Positions 33,810 through 42,608 of a stretch of 50,469 bases of DNA are shown here, one piece after another. This stretch comes from Halalkalicoccus subterraneus (lineage in GTDB: Archaea > Halobacteriota > Halobacteria > Halobacteriales > Halalkalicoccaceae), in contig NZ_RDQG01000037.1 in NCBI RefSeq assembly GCF_003697815.1, positions 1 to 50,469 of the forward strand, given 5' to 3'. The notes beneath the pieces were generated by a model. The model did no database searches. It saw only the letters and a program-made list of their open reading frames with translations, and was not told where the DNA came from. Numbering within the stretch: the first letter of the stretch is position 1; the number at the start of each line of letters is the position of its first letter. The position numbers were made by a program, and so were the translations under genes.

Positions 33810-34832
33810 TTGGAAGGCAACACAACCCTCATCCGTACGCACGAATCGAACGAACAAATCACTGCAGACACGCGCGAAGAAACCACCGACGAAACCGAAC
33901 GGGTCTGTCCCGAGTGCGGTGGCCGACTGGTCAACGACGCCGAACACGGCGAGACCACCTGCGCTGAGTGTGGTCTCGTTGTCAAGGAGGACGAGATCGA
34001 TCACGGCCCCGAGTGGCGCGCGTTCGACTCGGCCGAACGCGATCGCAAGAAACGCACCGGCGCACCCACGACGAAGCTGATGCACGACAAGGGGCTGTCG
34101 AGCCAGATCGGCTGGCAGGACAAGGACGCCTACGGCAATGCCCTGAGTTCGCGCAAGCGTCAGCAGATGAGTCGCCTCCGCACGTGGGACGAACGCTTTC
34201 GGACCCGCAACTCGAAGGAACGCAACCTCAAGCAGGCGCTCGCCGAAATCGAACGCATGGGAAGCGCGCTCGGCGTCCCGAAGGACGCCCGCGAGACCGC
34301 GAGCGTCATCTACCGCCGCGCACTTTCGGAGGACCTCTTGCCGGGGCGCTCTATCGAGGGCGTCTCGACCGCCGCGCTTTACGCCGCGATTCGCCAGATG
34401 GGGCTTCCCCGAAGTGTCGAGGAGGTCAGCGCAGTGTCGCGCGTCGATGAAATGGAGTTCAAGCGTGCCTACCGTTATATCAATCAAGAGCTCAGCCTCG
34501 AAATCGGCCCGCCCGCTCCCGATCAGTACCTGCCGCGGTTTGCGTCTGATCTCGGTGTGAGCGACGAGACCGAAGGCCGTGCTCGTGAACTCATTCGAAC
34601 GGTGATGGAGGAAGGAGCACACTCCGGTAAGAGTCCCGTTGGCCTCGCTGGTGCTGCGCTGTACGCTGCTGGTATCCTGACGAACAACCGACTGACGCAG
34701 GACGAAGTCAGCGAGGTGGTCGGCGTCAGCACCGTCACGATCCGGAATCGATATCAAGAGCTACTCGAAGTCGAAGGGAAGCGTCAGCAGGCCGAGCAGC
34801 GAGAATACACCGAGACGGAGGCAGCAGCCTAA
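33810..34832 (+). CDS. tfb: transcription initiation factor TFB, copy 2
   Basis: No ATG precedes the zinc ribbon in frame, so a TTG at 33810 is the probable start (340 residues). Features are the zinc ribbon (C33, C36, C51, C54), the linker GPEWRAFDSAERDRKKRTGA, and two cyclin repeats ending in TIRNRYQELLEVEGK. It is a full-length TFB, distinct from the copy at 9032. Its stop overlaps the spt4 ATG by one base, making an initiation-elongation factor operon. A plasmid TFB can redirect polymerase to a subset of promoters. Confidence 0.93.
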   Translation: MEGNTTLIRTHESNEQITADTREETTDETERVCPECGGRLVNDAEHGETTCAECGLVVKEDEIDHGPEWRAFDSAERDRKKRTGAPTTKLMHDKGLSSQIGWQDKDAYGNALSSRKRQQMSRLRTWDERFRTRNSKERNLKQALAEIERMGSALGVPKDARETASVIYRRALSEDLLPGRSIEGVSTAALYAAIRQMGLPRSVEEVSAVSRVDEMEFKRAYRYINQELSLEIGPPAPDQYLPRFASDLGVSDETEGRARELIRTVMEEGAHSGKSPVGLAGAALYAAGILTNNRLTQDEVSEVVGVSTVTIRNRYQELLEVEGKRQQAEQREYTETEAAA

Positions 34833-35029
34833 TGACGGATCGACGCATTGCCTGTCGGGAGTGTCACAGCCTCTACGAGGCGAGCGTACAAGCCTGTCCC
34901 GTCTGTGGCTCGTCGCGCCTCACCGACGACTGGGCGGGCTGTATCATCGTTGCCCACCCGAACCAAAGCGATGTCGCAGGGGCGATGGACGTCACCCAGC
35001 CAGGGACGTACACGCTGAAGGTTCGATAA
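34832..35029 (+). CDS. spt4: Spt4 (RNA polymerase subunit E'') paralogue
   Basis: The 65-residue protein has the Spt4 zinc ribbon (C8, C11, C22, C25) followed by LTDDWAGCIIVAHPNQSDVA and the terminal GTYTLKVR, hallmarks of archaeal Spt4. Spt4 pairs with Spt5 to keep RNA polymerase processive. The chromosome normally supplies one copy beside rpoE'. This extra copy is translationally coupled to a plasmid TFB, which is unusual. Confidence 0.9.
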   Translation: MTDRRIACRECHSLYEASVQACPVCGSSRLTDDWAGCIIVAHPNQSDVAGAMDVTQPGTYTLKVR

Positions 35030-35048
35030 CAGTACCAAAATCGGTGTC

Positions 35049-35714
35049 TTATGACGCCATGCTTGCCGGATTTGCCATCCCTTCTTTCACACCCCATTTG
35101 ATGAGGAGGACGTTGACTGGGTAGGCTGCGATCAACCCCATCGAAAGCGAAAACACGAGCGCACTCCAGAAGAGAGTATCCCCCATTGTGGCTTCGCCCG
35201 CCAACCAGAGATCAGTACTGATTGCAACGACCTCCATCACGGCGATGCTGCCCGTCTCCGAGTAAAAGGCGTCAGCCATCGCCTCTCGGAATCCGACACC
35301 CTCTTGGAGCAACGGACCGACGGTCATCGCGTAACCGGCCACGTACGCGAGCGCGAACGTTAACAGTGCGGTGGGAACGTTTCCGAGGGTCAGCAGGCCT
35401 ACGGCAATGACGACACCAGTTATCTCGCCGGCACCACATCCGGAATAACAGTGACTCACCGAGCGAAAGCCTCGCCGCCACAGCGAGTCGTGGGTGATCT
35501 GTGACCGGCCCGAGTACCAGTACACTCCGATACCGATCGGCCCGGAGTATAGGACTGTAAATCCCCAGACGTACTTCATCAAGCTTCCCAACATGGGGTT
35601 GTTCGTTCGAAGGTCCCACACAAGTACGGATAGTGACCCGAGAACCAACACCCCCCATGCGAGGAGAAACGCTGGGTTCGTGAGGATGCGTTCGAGCGCC
35701 TGTTCGAGCGTCAT
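35049..35714 (-). CDS. DUF4396 membrane protein
   Basis: I chose the ATG at 35714 (MTLEQALERILTNPAFLLAW) over one at 35792 that adds a Ser/Thr-rich leader; this gives 221 residues. Two N-terminal helices are followed by the DUF4396 motif SVSHCYSGCGAGEITG, with His and two Cys that may bind metal. Three or four more helices follow, including SETGSIAVMEVVAIS. The family is often near copper and other metal-handling genes; its biochemical role is unknown. It converges with the tfb-spt4 operon. Confidence 0.75.
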   Translation of the reverse strand: MTLEQALERILTNPAFLLAWGVLVLGSLSVLVWDLRTNNPMLGSLMKYVWGFTVLYSGPIGIGVYWYSGRSQITHDSLWRRGFRSVSHCYSGCGAGEITGVVIAVGLLTLGNVPTALLTFALAYVAGYAMTVGPLLQEGVGFREAMADAFYSETGSIAVMEVVAISTDLWLAGEATMGDTLFWSALVFSLSMGLIAAYPVNVLLIKWGVKEGMANPASMAS

Positions 35715-35863
35715 AGACTGACTACATCGGCGATTCTTTTGTATGGTCGGACGGGTTTCGCCCGAACCCGTCGTCGAAACCGATCCTGACAAAAGGCTTG
35801 ATTCAACAATGGATGAGTGAATTATGAGTGGTCGTATAGCATAAATATTTGATGATTGATGAC

Positions 35864-36046
35864 TCAGCCTTCGCGGCTCATGACCGACCGACAGGCGTGG
35901 TGATCGCTGTCTCGGCCGCTCTCACGTTCTCGAACTGGTTCCTCGCCGAGTTCAACCGTCTCCTCGACCTGTGTGTAGACGAGCACCGCCGCGACGGCCG
36001 CAAGCAAGAGCCAGCGGATTGGGCTATCGAGGACGATCAGCGTTTT
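35864..36046 (-). pseudogene. remnant of a membrane protein C-terminus
   Basis: An open frame of 60 codons with no usable start encodes LIVLDSPIRWLLLAAVAAVL (a transmembrane helix). An acidic haloarchaeal-type tail follows (VYTQVEETVELGEEPVRERE), ending in TGA at 35864-35866. The frame is closed upstream by TAG at 36047-36049. Probably the end of a deleted gene. Confidence 0.3.
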
Positions 36047-36248
36047 CTATGAGATGGACTGCCCGATACGGAGGGCTAGCCAACATCTGACTTATCAGCA
36101 AACAGGTGGTTTGTAGAAATCCAAACGCCGAATCTCTGTAAGATCATTCTCTGCAGAAGTTGAGACTGCCTGTCTGAATGCATATGTAGGCCCAGTCGTC
36201 TGAGGGGCCTCTTGATTACTCGATGATTCTCAGTGCCCCGAGCAAAGT

Positions 36249-36276
36249 TTAGATTGAATCAAAAAACCAATTATAC
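36249..36276 (+). promoter_or_regulatory. CDF promoter with a metal-operator-like half-site
   Basis: TTAGATTGAATC (36249-36260) matches 11 of 12 bases of TTAGATTGAGTC (4812-4823) in the mco-zip-halocyanin operator. A TATA-like AATTATAC follows at about 36269-36276, 47-54 bp before the CDF start. The shared site suggests one metalloregulator controls both the uptake/oxidase operon and the exporter. Confidence 0.5.
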
Positions 36277-36322
36277 GCGGCTAATGAGGCTTCTTATGGG
36301 GAAGTAGCAGTATTACCATACC

Positions 36323-37231
36323 ATGGCAGACTCACGCGTGGCCTTTCTCAAAGTCTCTTGGGCCAACGTTCTATTAAATGCCCTCAAAATCGGTGTTGAG
36401 GGCACACTTGGACTGCTCACCGGGAGCCTCGCACTCACCGCTGACGCAGCGCACTCCGTCGCTGACCTTCTCGCAAGCGGTGTTGTCTTGATTTGGGGCC
36501 GATCCGCCTTCGACGATGCTGATGACTCACATCCGCACGGACACAATCGGTTCGAGCCGCTCTCTGCGCTCTTCGTTGGTGGCGTCCTCGTTCTGCTCGG
36601 ACTCAAACTGTTGTACGATGCAGGTCACTCGATCCTGACTGGAGTCTCTGCTGAGTACAGTATTTGGCTCGTACTCGGACTCCTGTTCGCACTCGGTGAT
36701 ATGTATCTCTGTTACTGGTATACGCAATACAAGAATCAAGAACTCCAGTTACCGAGTCTTCGAGCGCTTGCCGCTGACAGCCTCAATGATCTCTATACAA
36801 CAGGTGCAGCCCTTGTGGGCGTCCTGGGTATGGCTGTCGGCTACCCAATTTTCGACCCGATTGCGGGCGGCATTGTGAGTCTGCTCGTCATCCACCAAGG
36901 AGTGGAGATTTCCCGGGAGAATATTCAGTACCTTGCCGATAGTGCACCTCCTGAATCAGAACAGGAAGCGATCAAACAGCAGATTCGAGAGCACTCTGCC
37001 GTACATGGGATTCACGATTTCGTCGCGTACTACTCTGGGCACATGGTCGAGGTCGAGTTCCACGCTGAAGTAGATCAAGAGCTGAATGTGGTCGAAGCAC
37101 ACGAGCTTGAATCAGATCTTCGCCAGCGCGTCCGTGAGGTCGAATCAGTTTCAGACGTCCACGTCCATCTTGATCCGGCTGGACTCGGCGAATGGAAAGA
37201 CGCCGATGATTCGGCAACTTCGCCCGCATGA
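36323..37231 (+). CDS. cation diffusion facilitator (CDF) metal exporter
   Basis: The 302-residue protein has six helices with the CDF metal site. TM2 carries ADAAHSVAD (H and D four apart) and TM5 carries AADSLNDLYTT (D and D four apart). A His loop (SHPHGHNRFEP) lies between TM2 and TM3. A cytoplasmic ferredoxin-like domain follows (about 205-290; VHGIHDFVAYYSGHMVEVEF, VSDVHVHLDP). CDF proteins export Zn, Fe, Mn, Co or Cd in exchange for protons. The HD/DD combination does not decide the metal. Its promoter shares a motif with the copper/ZIP operon. Confidence 0.88.
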   Translation: MADSRVAFLKVSWANVLLNALKIGVEGTLGLLTGSLALTADAAHSVADLLASGVVLIWGRSAFDDADDSHPHGHNRFEPLSALFVGGVLVLLGLKLLYDAGHSILTGVSAEYSIWLVLGLLFALGDMYLCYWYTQYKNQELQLPSLRALAADSLNDLYTTGAALVGVLGMAVGYPIFDPIAGGIVSLLVIHQGVEISRENIQYLADSAPPESEQEAIKQQIREHSAVHGIHDFVAYYSGHMVEVEFHAEVDQELNVVEAHELESDLRQRVREVESVSDVHVHLDPAGLGEWKDADDSATSPA

Positions 37232-37313
37232 ACTGTTCTCGATACTACAAACTACAGTTCTTCTGTTGGGCAGTTAGACGGACTCTTGCCCATATCGCGG
37301 CTATGACCTCGTA

Positions 37314-38990
37314 GTGACTGGGACGAGTGAATCCCAGCGTAGTGTGTTTCGCCGGATCGCACGCCGGCAGCACATTGAGTGGCCCAAATATAACTCCACG
37401 CCGCTATACGATCGTACCTCACTTGGTGGATTAGAATCGGACGTTCGAGTTGTCTCAAGTGTCTGGTTTACGCACCCGGACCACGACTCGATTGAAGAGT
37501 TCGTCTGCGAACTTCCGCTGGCCTACTTTCGCTTCGAGGCCCACGATTGCTACGAAAACTCGACACGCTACGAGATGGATACCCTCTTTCGCATGTTCGT
37601 GCTGAAAGAACTCCACGGGTGGGAGCACGAAACAGAACTCCTGGAGTACCTTGAGAGCCGGACCACACTCTGCGAACGTCTAGAGTTGGGAACGGTTCCC
37701 GATCAATCGACGCTCTGGCGGACCTGGAACAAACGCTTCACGCGAGATCTCCGGGACACGGTCCGGACAGCGGCTCGCACGATCCTCATCAAAGCGGAAA
37801 ACGCGGATATCGCTGTGCCACGCGAACCAGACCGAAACCTCCCGACTCGAGGCCACGACGCCGCTGAATCGGACCCGGACGACCAGGCCATCCTCAACAA
37901 GACAGGGACGATTACCAAGCACGTCAGTCACGTCGTGTTCCCCGCGTTCTCCCTCAACCGTGGCGAGGGCTGTGAGATTCCCGAGAACGCCTACTGGGGC
38001 TTACAGACCTACTTAGGACTCCGTGAGAACTTGGCCGCCAACGAGGGGGCTCGCAGCTTCATCCACGAGTCGACGCGTGATCGAACACCACTCGGGCACG
38101 GTCATCGCGACCAGATTCGTAATCTCTCTATCGAGCAGATTCGCGAGATGTACCGACAGGCGGTCCGACAGCTCATCAACCAGCTCGCAGAGACAGAGGA
38201 GTTCTTCCGCGCAGGGATCGTCGCTATCGACATTACCGAGGCCGATCCCTTCACCGGCGACCGGAGTGGCCACGAGGATGAGATCATCGGGACAAAGGAG
38301 AAGACCGACGAGTACGCGTACCAGTGGGCGACAGTCCAGCTGGTCGGTAACGCTGTCCCACTCGTCCTTGATGCCCGCCCGGTACGGAAAGGCGAGTCAC
38401 GACTAGAAATCGTGGAGGATTTGCTGGATTCGGCTGAAGAGCTCGTTCACGTCGATAACGTGCTGATGGACCGGGAGTTCGATAGCCAGCACGTCCTGGA
38501 GATGATTAGCCAGCGCGGGCTCTCCTACGTCGTGCCGAAACGGATGCAGACCAGCGAGAAAGCCCAGGCGAAGCGATTGCTCCAGCGTGACCGGGACCGA
38601 TACGAGACCGACCGGAAGCTCCACCTCGGGAAGAACGAGTGGCACGAGACGACGCTAATCTACCGTCGGAAAGAGGACTCAGAGCACGACGATCATCGAC
38701 AGTACTCGGTGTTCATGACGAATTGCGGGAGCGGACACCTTACGGAGTACGGCTACAGGTGGGAAATCGAAAGCGGCTATAGATCGATAAAGCGGTTCAT
38801 GGCGGCGACGACGTCGAAGGATTTCGGGCTACGGTTCTTCTACTTCGCATTCGCCTGCCTGTTGTACTCGATCTGGCGGGCTGTCGATCTGCTCGTGCAG
38901 GTTGAGTTGACTGGTGAGTACGAACATTCACCGATCGTAACAGCCGACAACACGCTGACGCTGCTGAAGAAGGAGACTGGAATCGGGTAG
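37314..38990 (+). CDS. IS4-like DDE transposase (large haloarchaeal type), copy 2
   Basis: The start is a GTG at 37314; the protein has 558 residues. Catalytic features are D in VAIDITEADPF, D in VLMDREFDSQ, and the YREK box YGYRWEIESGYRSIK. It is longer than classical IS4 enzymes because of an insert between the N-terminal region and the first Asp (about 155-260). It appears intact. An 8-bp repeat TGCCCATA occurs on both sides (37287-37294 and 39055-39062) but no matching inverted ends were found, so the borders are unproven. Confidence 0.8.
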   Translation: MTGTSESQRSVFRRIARRQHIEWPKYNSTPLYDRTSLGGLESDVRVVSSVWFTHPDHDSIEEFVCELPLAYFRFEAHDCYENSTRYEMDTLFRMFVLKELHGWEHETELLEYLESRTTLCERLELGTVPDQSTLWRTWNKRFTRDLRDTVRTAARTILIKAENADIAVPREPDRNLPTRGHDAAESDPDDQAILNKTGTITKHVSHVVFPAFSLNRGEGCEIPENAYWGLQTYLGLRENLAANEGARSFIHESTRDRTPLGHGHRDQIRNLSIEQIREMYRQAVRQLINQLAETEEFFRAGIVAIDITEADPFTGDRSGHEDEIIGTKEKTDEYAYQWATVQLVGNAVPLVLDARPVRKGESRLEIVEDLLDSAEELVHVDNVLMDREFDSQHVLEMISQRGLSYVVPKRMQTSEKAQAKRLLQRDRDRYETDRKLHLGKNEWHETTLIYRRKEDSEHDDHRQYSVFMTNCGSGHLTEYGYRWEIESGYRSIKRFMAATTSKDFGLRFFYFAFACLLYSIWRAVDLLVQVELTGEYEHSPIVTADNTLTLLKKETGIG

Positions 38991-39310
38991 AGAGACACTC
39001 TGTCTGGGTTAGCGCGCTGTCTGAGTGGCTACACTAATGGACGTCTCGAAAATCTGCCCATACGGTTGGGAGTGTGACAATAATGGCTGCTTGGAGAGTG
39101 ATCCGGAGCAGTTTTCGCTGACCGAATCGTCCAAATTCACGCATCACAGCCCTGCTAAACCCGCTGTAGTCTCAACTTCCCAGGTTCCGTAGTTCGTATA
39201 GCATAATGTAGTTTATAGGACGCACAAACGGGTATAGAAGCATTGTAGTGCATGAGTTCGGGCGATTCAGCACTGACGCAATTCACTTTTGATTATATCA
39301 CAAGTCAACA
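38991..39310. other. intergenic after the transposase
   Basis: About 320 bp without a gene. It contains TCGTATAGCATAA (39194-39206) and AGTCTCAACTTC (39168-39179), which recur upstream of the CDF gene as a direct and an inverted copy respectively. Confidence 0.4.
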
Positions 39311-39983
39311 GTGGATACTGGCACCATCGAGCCCTCCACTCATCCAACCACATGCCAGACCCACAATCCCAGGGTTCAACCACTACAGAAGGCCCTTCAA
39401 CCCTCCAAGAAGGAACTCACGCAGTTCCTCAAGACCAAAGCCAAAGGCGACGATTCAGGAAACTATCGGCGCAACGCCAAGCGTGTCATCACTCAATGGA
39501 TCGACTGGCTCAACCAGCGAGACATCGAGAGCTTCGAGCAGCTCGACGAAACCGTTCTCGCCCTACGCAGAGCACCTTCGTCGACGTGTCGCCGCAAACG
39601 AAGCTGAGACGACCGACGGTGGTATCGCCCGCTCAACTGCCTAGACCTACTACACCACGACATCGGCCTTCCTTGGGTGGGCTTCCAAATGGGGCTATCT
39701 CCAAGAAAACTACGCACGAGCCGGGCTCGCTCAGGAATCGATGCCCGAGCGATCCGCCTCCCAGCAATCCCAACAGCAGTTCTGGACCCCAGAGCAACGA
39801 ACACAGATTCTCAACTACGTCAATAAACACGCTCGCGATGCCATCGACGAGAAAGATCTTGACACCGACGTCGAAGCTCGAGGCCTCGTTGAAATCAATA
39901 CAAAAGATGGAGGAGCGACGACGATATCTCAGCAATTTTGGATAGCGGTCCACTCTTACTTAATACGGGCACGACGGGACTGA
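39311..39983 (+). pseudogene. degraded tyrosine integrase/recombinase N-terminal part
   Basis: The first frame has a SAM-like core-binding domain (KKELTQFLKTKAKGDDSGNY, RVITQWIDWLNQRDIESFEQ). An extra C in a C-run near 39556 shifts the frame, after which PYAEHLRRRVAANEAETTDG continues. A TAG (39642-39644) stands where relatives would have Trp, followed in frame by TYYTTTSAFLGWASKWGYLQ and FWTPEQRTQILNYVNK. The catalytic domain with Arg-His-Arg-Tyr is missing. It once served an integrated element or plasmid resolution and is now dead. Confidence 0.7.
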
Positions 39984-40041
39984 AATAGCACGCACCTACA
40001 TTAGATCCTAAGAAAGGTTTCAAGCAGTAGTTTAGCGTCTT

Positions 40042-40668
40042 TCACCCATACTTCTCAGTTACTTTCTGAGTGAGCGCTTCTTGAATATCCTCGTTCTGGA
40101 TAACAAGCTCAACAATCGTTCGCTCATACTCTTTTTTCGAAAGTTCGAGATTTTCATCGAGTTCAATGCGCTTCATGATCCGGAACAGCTCATCTCGGTC
40201 GCTCTCAGTCATGTGCATCTGCACCCGCTTGAACTGCCACGTAAGTTCGCCAGCGCTGTTCGGGGCATGTTTTTTACAGTATTTGCCCTCATCAGCGTCG
40301 TTGCTACACCGTTTCTTTGAACGGGTTTCCGCTTGACAGCGGTCCCACTCACGGTCAAGTGCGATAGTTACAGATTCATCCGCATCATCAATGACGATCT
40401 CTCTTGTTGTAGATTGATGATTTGCTGCTTGGACACGAGTTGAGTATTCTCCAGGGCCTAGTTCGAATGAGTCTCCAGACTGTCTTTCGATCCCATCCAC
40501 CGTTACAGTTGCATCATCGATAACGTCGCCATTCTCGCCAACGACCTGTGCTGTGAGGGAGTACTGATCAGACTGCTGATCAGGATTGTCGAATCGACGT
40601 CCCATTCGTTCACGACGGCTCGAGGATCGATCACGAATCTCTTCACTTTTTGCGTCACGGTTACTCAT
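40042..40668 (-). CDS. ParA partner protein: PEGA-like domain plus Cys/His motif
   Basis: The 208-residue protein overlaps the parA stop by 4 bp and reads in the same direction, so it is the expected centromere-binding or adaptor partner. It is not a canonical ParB. A charged N-terminal tail (1-30) is followed by a β-rich PEGA-like domain (about 35-105; TAQVVGENGDVIDDATVTVD, GPGEYSTRVQAANHQS). Next comes a compact zinc-type motif CQAETRSKKRCSND ... YCKKH, and then a helical C-terminus (about 145-208). The helical end could dimerise or contact ParA. DNA binding by the Cys/His motif is inferred. Confidence 0.7.
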   Translation of the reverse strand: MSNRDAKSEEIRDRSSSRRERMGRRFDNPDQQSDQYSLTAQVVGENGDVIDDATVTVDGIERQSGDSFELGPGEYSTRVQAANHQSTTREIVIDDADESVTIALDREWDRCQAETRSKKRCSNDADEGKYCKKHAPNSAGELTWQFKRVQMHMTESDRDELFRIMKRIELDENLELSKKEYERTIVELVIQNEDIQEALTQKVTEKYG

Positions 40669-41516
40669 CGAACTACCTCCTGTGATGCGATTGATTTGAG
40701 AGACTCAGCAACCTTGAGGAAGACTTCAGCTTGGTCGCATTTTTCGTCGTGCTGAAAAATTGAGACGCCATTATTCCAGGCTCTTTTGATAGCAACTCGT
40801 TCGCGCACTTCGTAGATTGGGCAGATTCCATCGTATGTGGTGTCAAACCAGTCAATCATACCTTGCTGTTCTTTGTCAAGGGGATAACTGACTTTGTTAA
40901 TGACGACGGCTTGTTCAAGAACTTGGACGTCGTACTCATACTCAAGCGTGTCAATTTGATCGTTTAATAGCTCGAGAGCCCGTATGCTGGTGTCTTCTGC
41001 TTCGACAGGAATGAGTAGGTTTTGGGTTGCGAGCAACACGTTGTCGGTGATGTGGCCCAGAGATGGGGGAGTATCGATAAGGAGATAATCATACTGTTTC
41101 TCGAGGAACTCGAGAAGTTGAGAAAGGCGTTCACGTCCGCGCATCGCAGTGACGAGGTCTTGTTCTAGAGAGAACATATCGATATTGGAGGGTACGATAT
41201 CGAATTCAGGATGGTCAGTAAGGACAATTTCGTCGAGATGGTATTGCCCTTCTTGGGGGTCAAAATCACGCGGATTAACCATTGCATTGTATAGGCTGGG
41301 GGGTTGTTTGTCGTAGGCGTCGTCGAGACCAACACCACTGGTGAGATGACCCTGTGGATCGGCGTCAATGAGAAGGACGTCGTAACCGAGCTGGTTGAGT
41401 GCTCCTGAAATATTTGCAGTGAGTGTCGATTTTCCGACACCACCTTTCTGGTTGCAGACTGCAATTCTAGTCGCGTCTTGATCATCCGTGAGCGGAGTAT
41501 GGTTGTTTTGGCTCAT
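40665..41516 (-). CDS. parA: ParA/Soj-type partition ATPase
   Basis: The 283-residue protein has the deviant Walker A KGGVGKST in AVCNQKGGVGKSTLTANIS. Walker A' is LLIDADPQGHLTSGVG and Walker B-like is YDYLLIDTPPSLG. ParA ATPases bind DNA non-specifically and move plasmid copies apart using gradients set up by the partner at the centromere. The gene is short at the N-terminus (type Ib-like, no HTH), so autoregulation probably relies on the partner. A cluster of repeats lies immediately upstream. Confidence 0.92.
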   Translation of the reverse strand: MSQNNHTPLTDDQDATRIAVCNQKGGVGKSTLTANISGALNQLGYDVLLIDADPQGHLTSGVGLDDAYDKQPPSLYNAMVNPRDFDPQEGQYHLDEIVLTDHPEFDIVPSNIDMFSLEQDLVTAMRGRERLSQLLEFLEKQYDYLLIDTPPSLGHITDNVLLATQNLLIPVEAEDTSIRALELLNDQIDTLEYEYDVQVLEQAVVINKVSYPLDKEQQGMIDWFDTTYDGICPIYEVRERVAIKRAWNNGVSIFQHDEKCDQAEVFLKVAESLKSIASQEVVR

Positions 41517-41536
41517 GGGTATTAGTCGGTAGCAGG

Positions 41537-41746
41537 TGTATTGAGATGATTGCGTGTATCACTAGTACTAACCTAGTAGAGAGTTAGGTGTGTATTGATA
41601 CACTCAGTACACTGCACCATATACAGTGGGACAGTCGAGAAGGATATAAATTTTCGTGGTACATCTGGCAGACATACGTCAGACAAATAGATAAGATGTA
41701 TTGATACACACGATACTATCAATACTATTTGTAGTATCGATACACC
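41537..41746. repeat. parS-like/operator repeat cluster upstream of parA
   Basis: TGTATTGATACA occurs exactly twice (41591-41602 and 41697-41708). Variants lie at 41537 (TGTATTGAGATG), 41555 (TGTATCAC) and 41734 (GTATCGATACAC). The motif is nearly self-complementary. In addition CGATACTA (41711-41718) and TAGTATCG (41732-41739) form an inverted pair around the last copies. Repeats next to a ParA operon are typical of a plasmid centromere that also serves as operator. No gene fits between 41517 and 41892. Confidence 0.6.
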
Positions 41747-41892
41747 CAGTAGTCACAGTACACAGTATATTTGCGTATGTCCATCAAGCTCCTCGATTCA
41801 CCGCTAAGCCGTGATGGAGGATCAGATCCATGATTGGCATGGTTAGGAAAAAGATCAAAAGCAAGTTCCAGAAAAACTCGATTAAGCACGAT

Positions 41893-42462
41893 TCAGGGTA
41901 TTCTTGTGGTACAGATTTCCAGTGCGTCTTCACTATCCCAGACGAGCAATCGTTGTTCTTCACTCAAGAGATCAAAGATCCCAATCTGCATCCAGCTGAA
42001 AGGGTATTTCCGAGTCGTCTCTCTAATCCCATTATTCGGATAGGCGAGCTTGCAAACATACGTCTTAGCGAAATAGTCGTCAATAGCAGCGAAATAACCC
42101 ATCTCAACCAGGAAGCCGCCACAACGGTGCTCAGCGACACCAACAAGATACGTAGCAAAATCTGCAATGAGACGAAACTTTGGATAAGAATGCTCCCACT
42201 CTTCGGCAACATCTTTCATCAGTACAGCTCGAGCGCCAGAGCGGTTGTCGAGTTGATTACGGATCGTTTCGAGACGCAACTCTGCGTCGTCAGCGTAGCT
42301 CCCCAAGACAAAGTATGAGTCGTCAGTAGTACGGATTTCATTGAGCTTAGAGACAGCTGAGAGAATAGCCTCAAAATCGTCATAAGTGAATTCGAGGCCA
42401 CGGTAATGAGCCTGTGCTTGTTCTTGTATTTCGGCACGGATTTCAGTCGATGTAGGCGCCAT
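41893..42462 (-). CDS. hypothetical plasmid protein, possibly nucleotide-hydrolase (NDT/TIR)-like
   Basis: I use the ATG at 42462 (MAPTSTEIRAEIQEQ), giving 189 residues; an upstream ATG at 42537 lies beyond typical spacing. The middle reads SYFVLGSYADDAELRLETIR, KFRLIADFATYLVGVAEHRC and GGFLVEMGYFAA. This β-α pattern with an early GSYxD and a later Glu resembles nucleoside deoxyribosyltransferase/TIR-like nucleotide-binding folds. The similarity is loose and I do not claim an activity. It is divergent from the wHTH gene at 42609. Confidence 0.55.
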   Translation of the reverse strand: MAPTSTEIRAEIQEQAQAHYRGLEFTYDDFEAILSAVSKLNEIRTTDDSYFVLGSYADDAELRLETIRNQLDNRSGARAVLMKDVAEEWEHSYPKFRLIADFATYLVGVAEHRCGGFLVEMGYFAAIDDYFAKTYVCKLAYPNNGIRETTRKYPFSWMQIGIFDLLSEEQRLLVWDSEDALEICTTRIP

Positions 42463-42608
42463 CTGTTGATGATCAATTTTCAGTGGCAAGGCATAAAGAG
42501 TGGGCAGATCGCCGTGAATCGTTGGCTCAGCTAGCACTATGCCAGCTAGAGAGAAGCATTTCGGTGTTCGCCGAAATGCCTATAGCAAGAGAGAGAGTAT
42601 ATGGAGAT

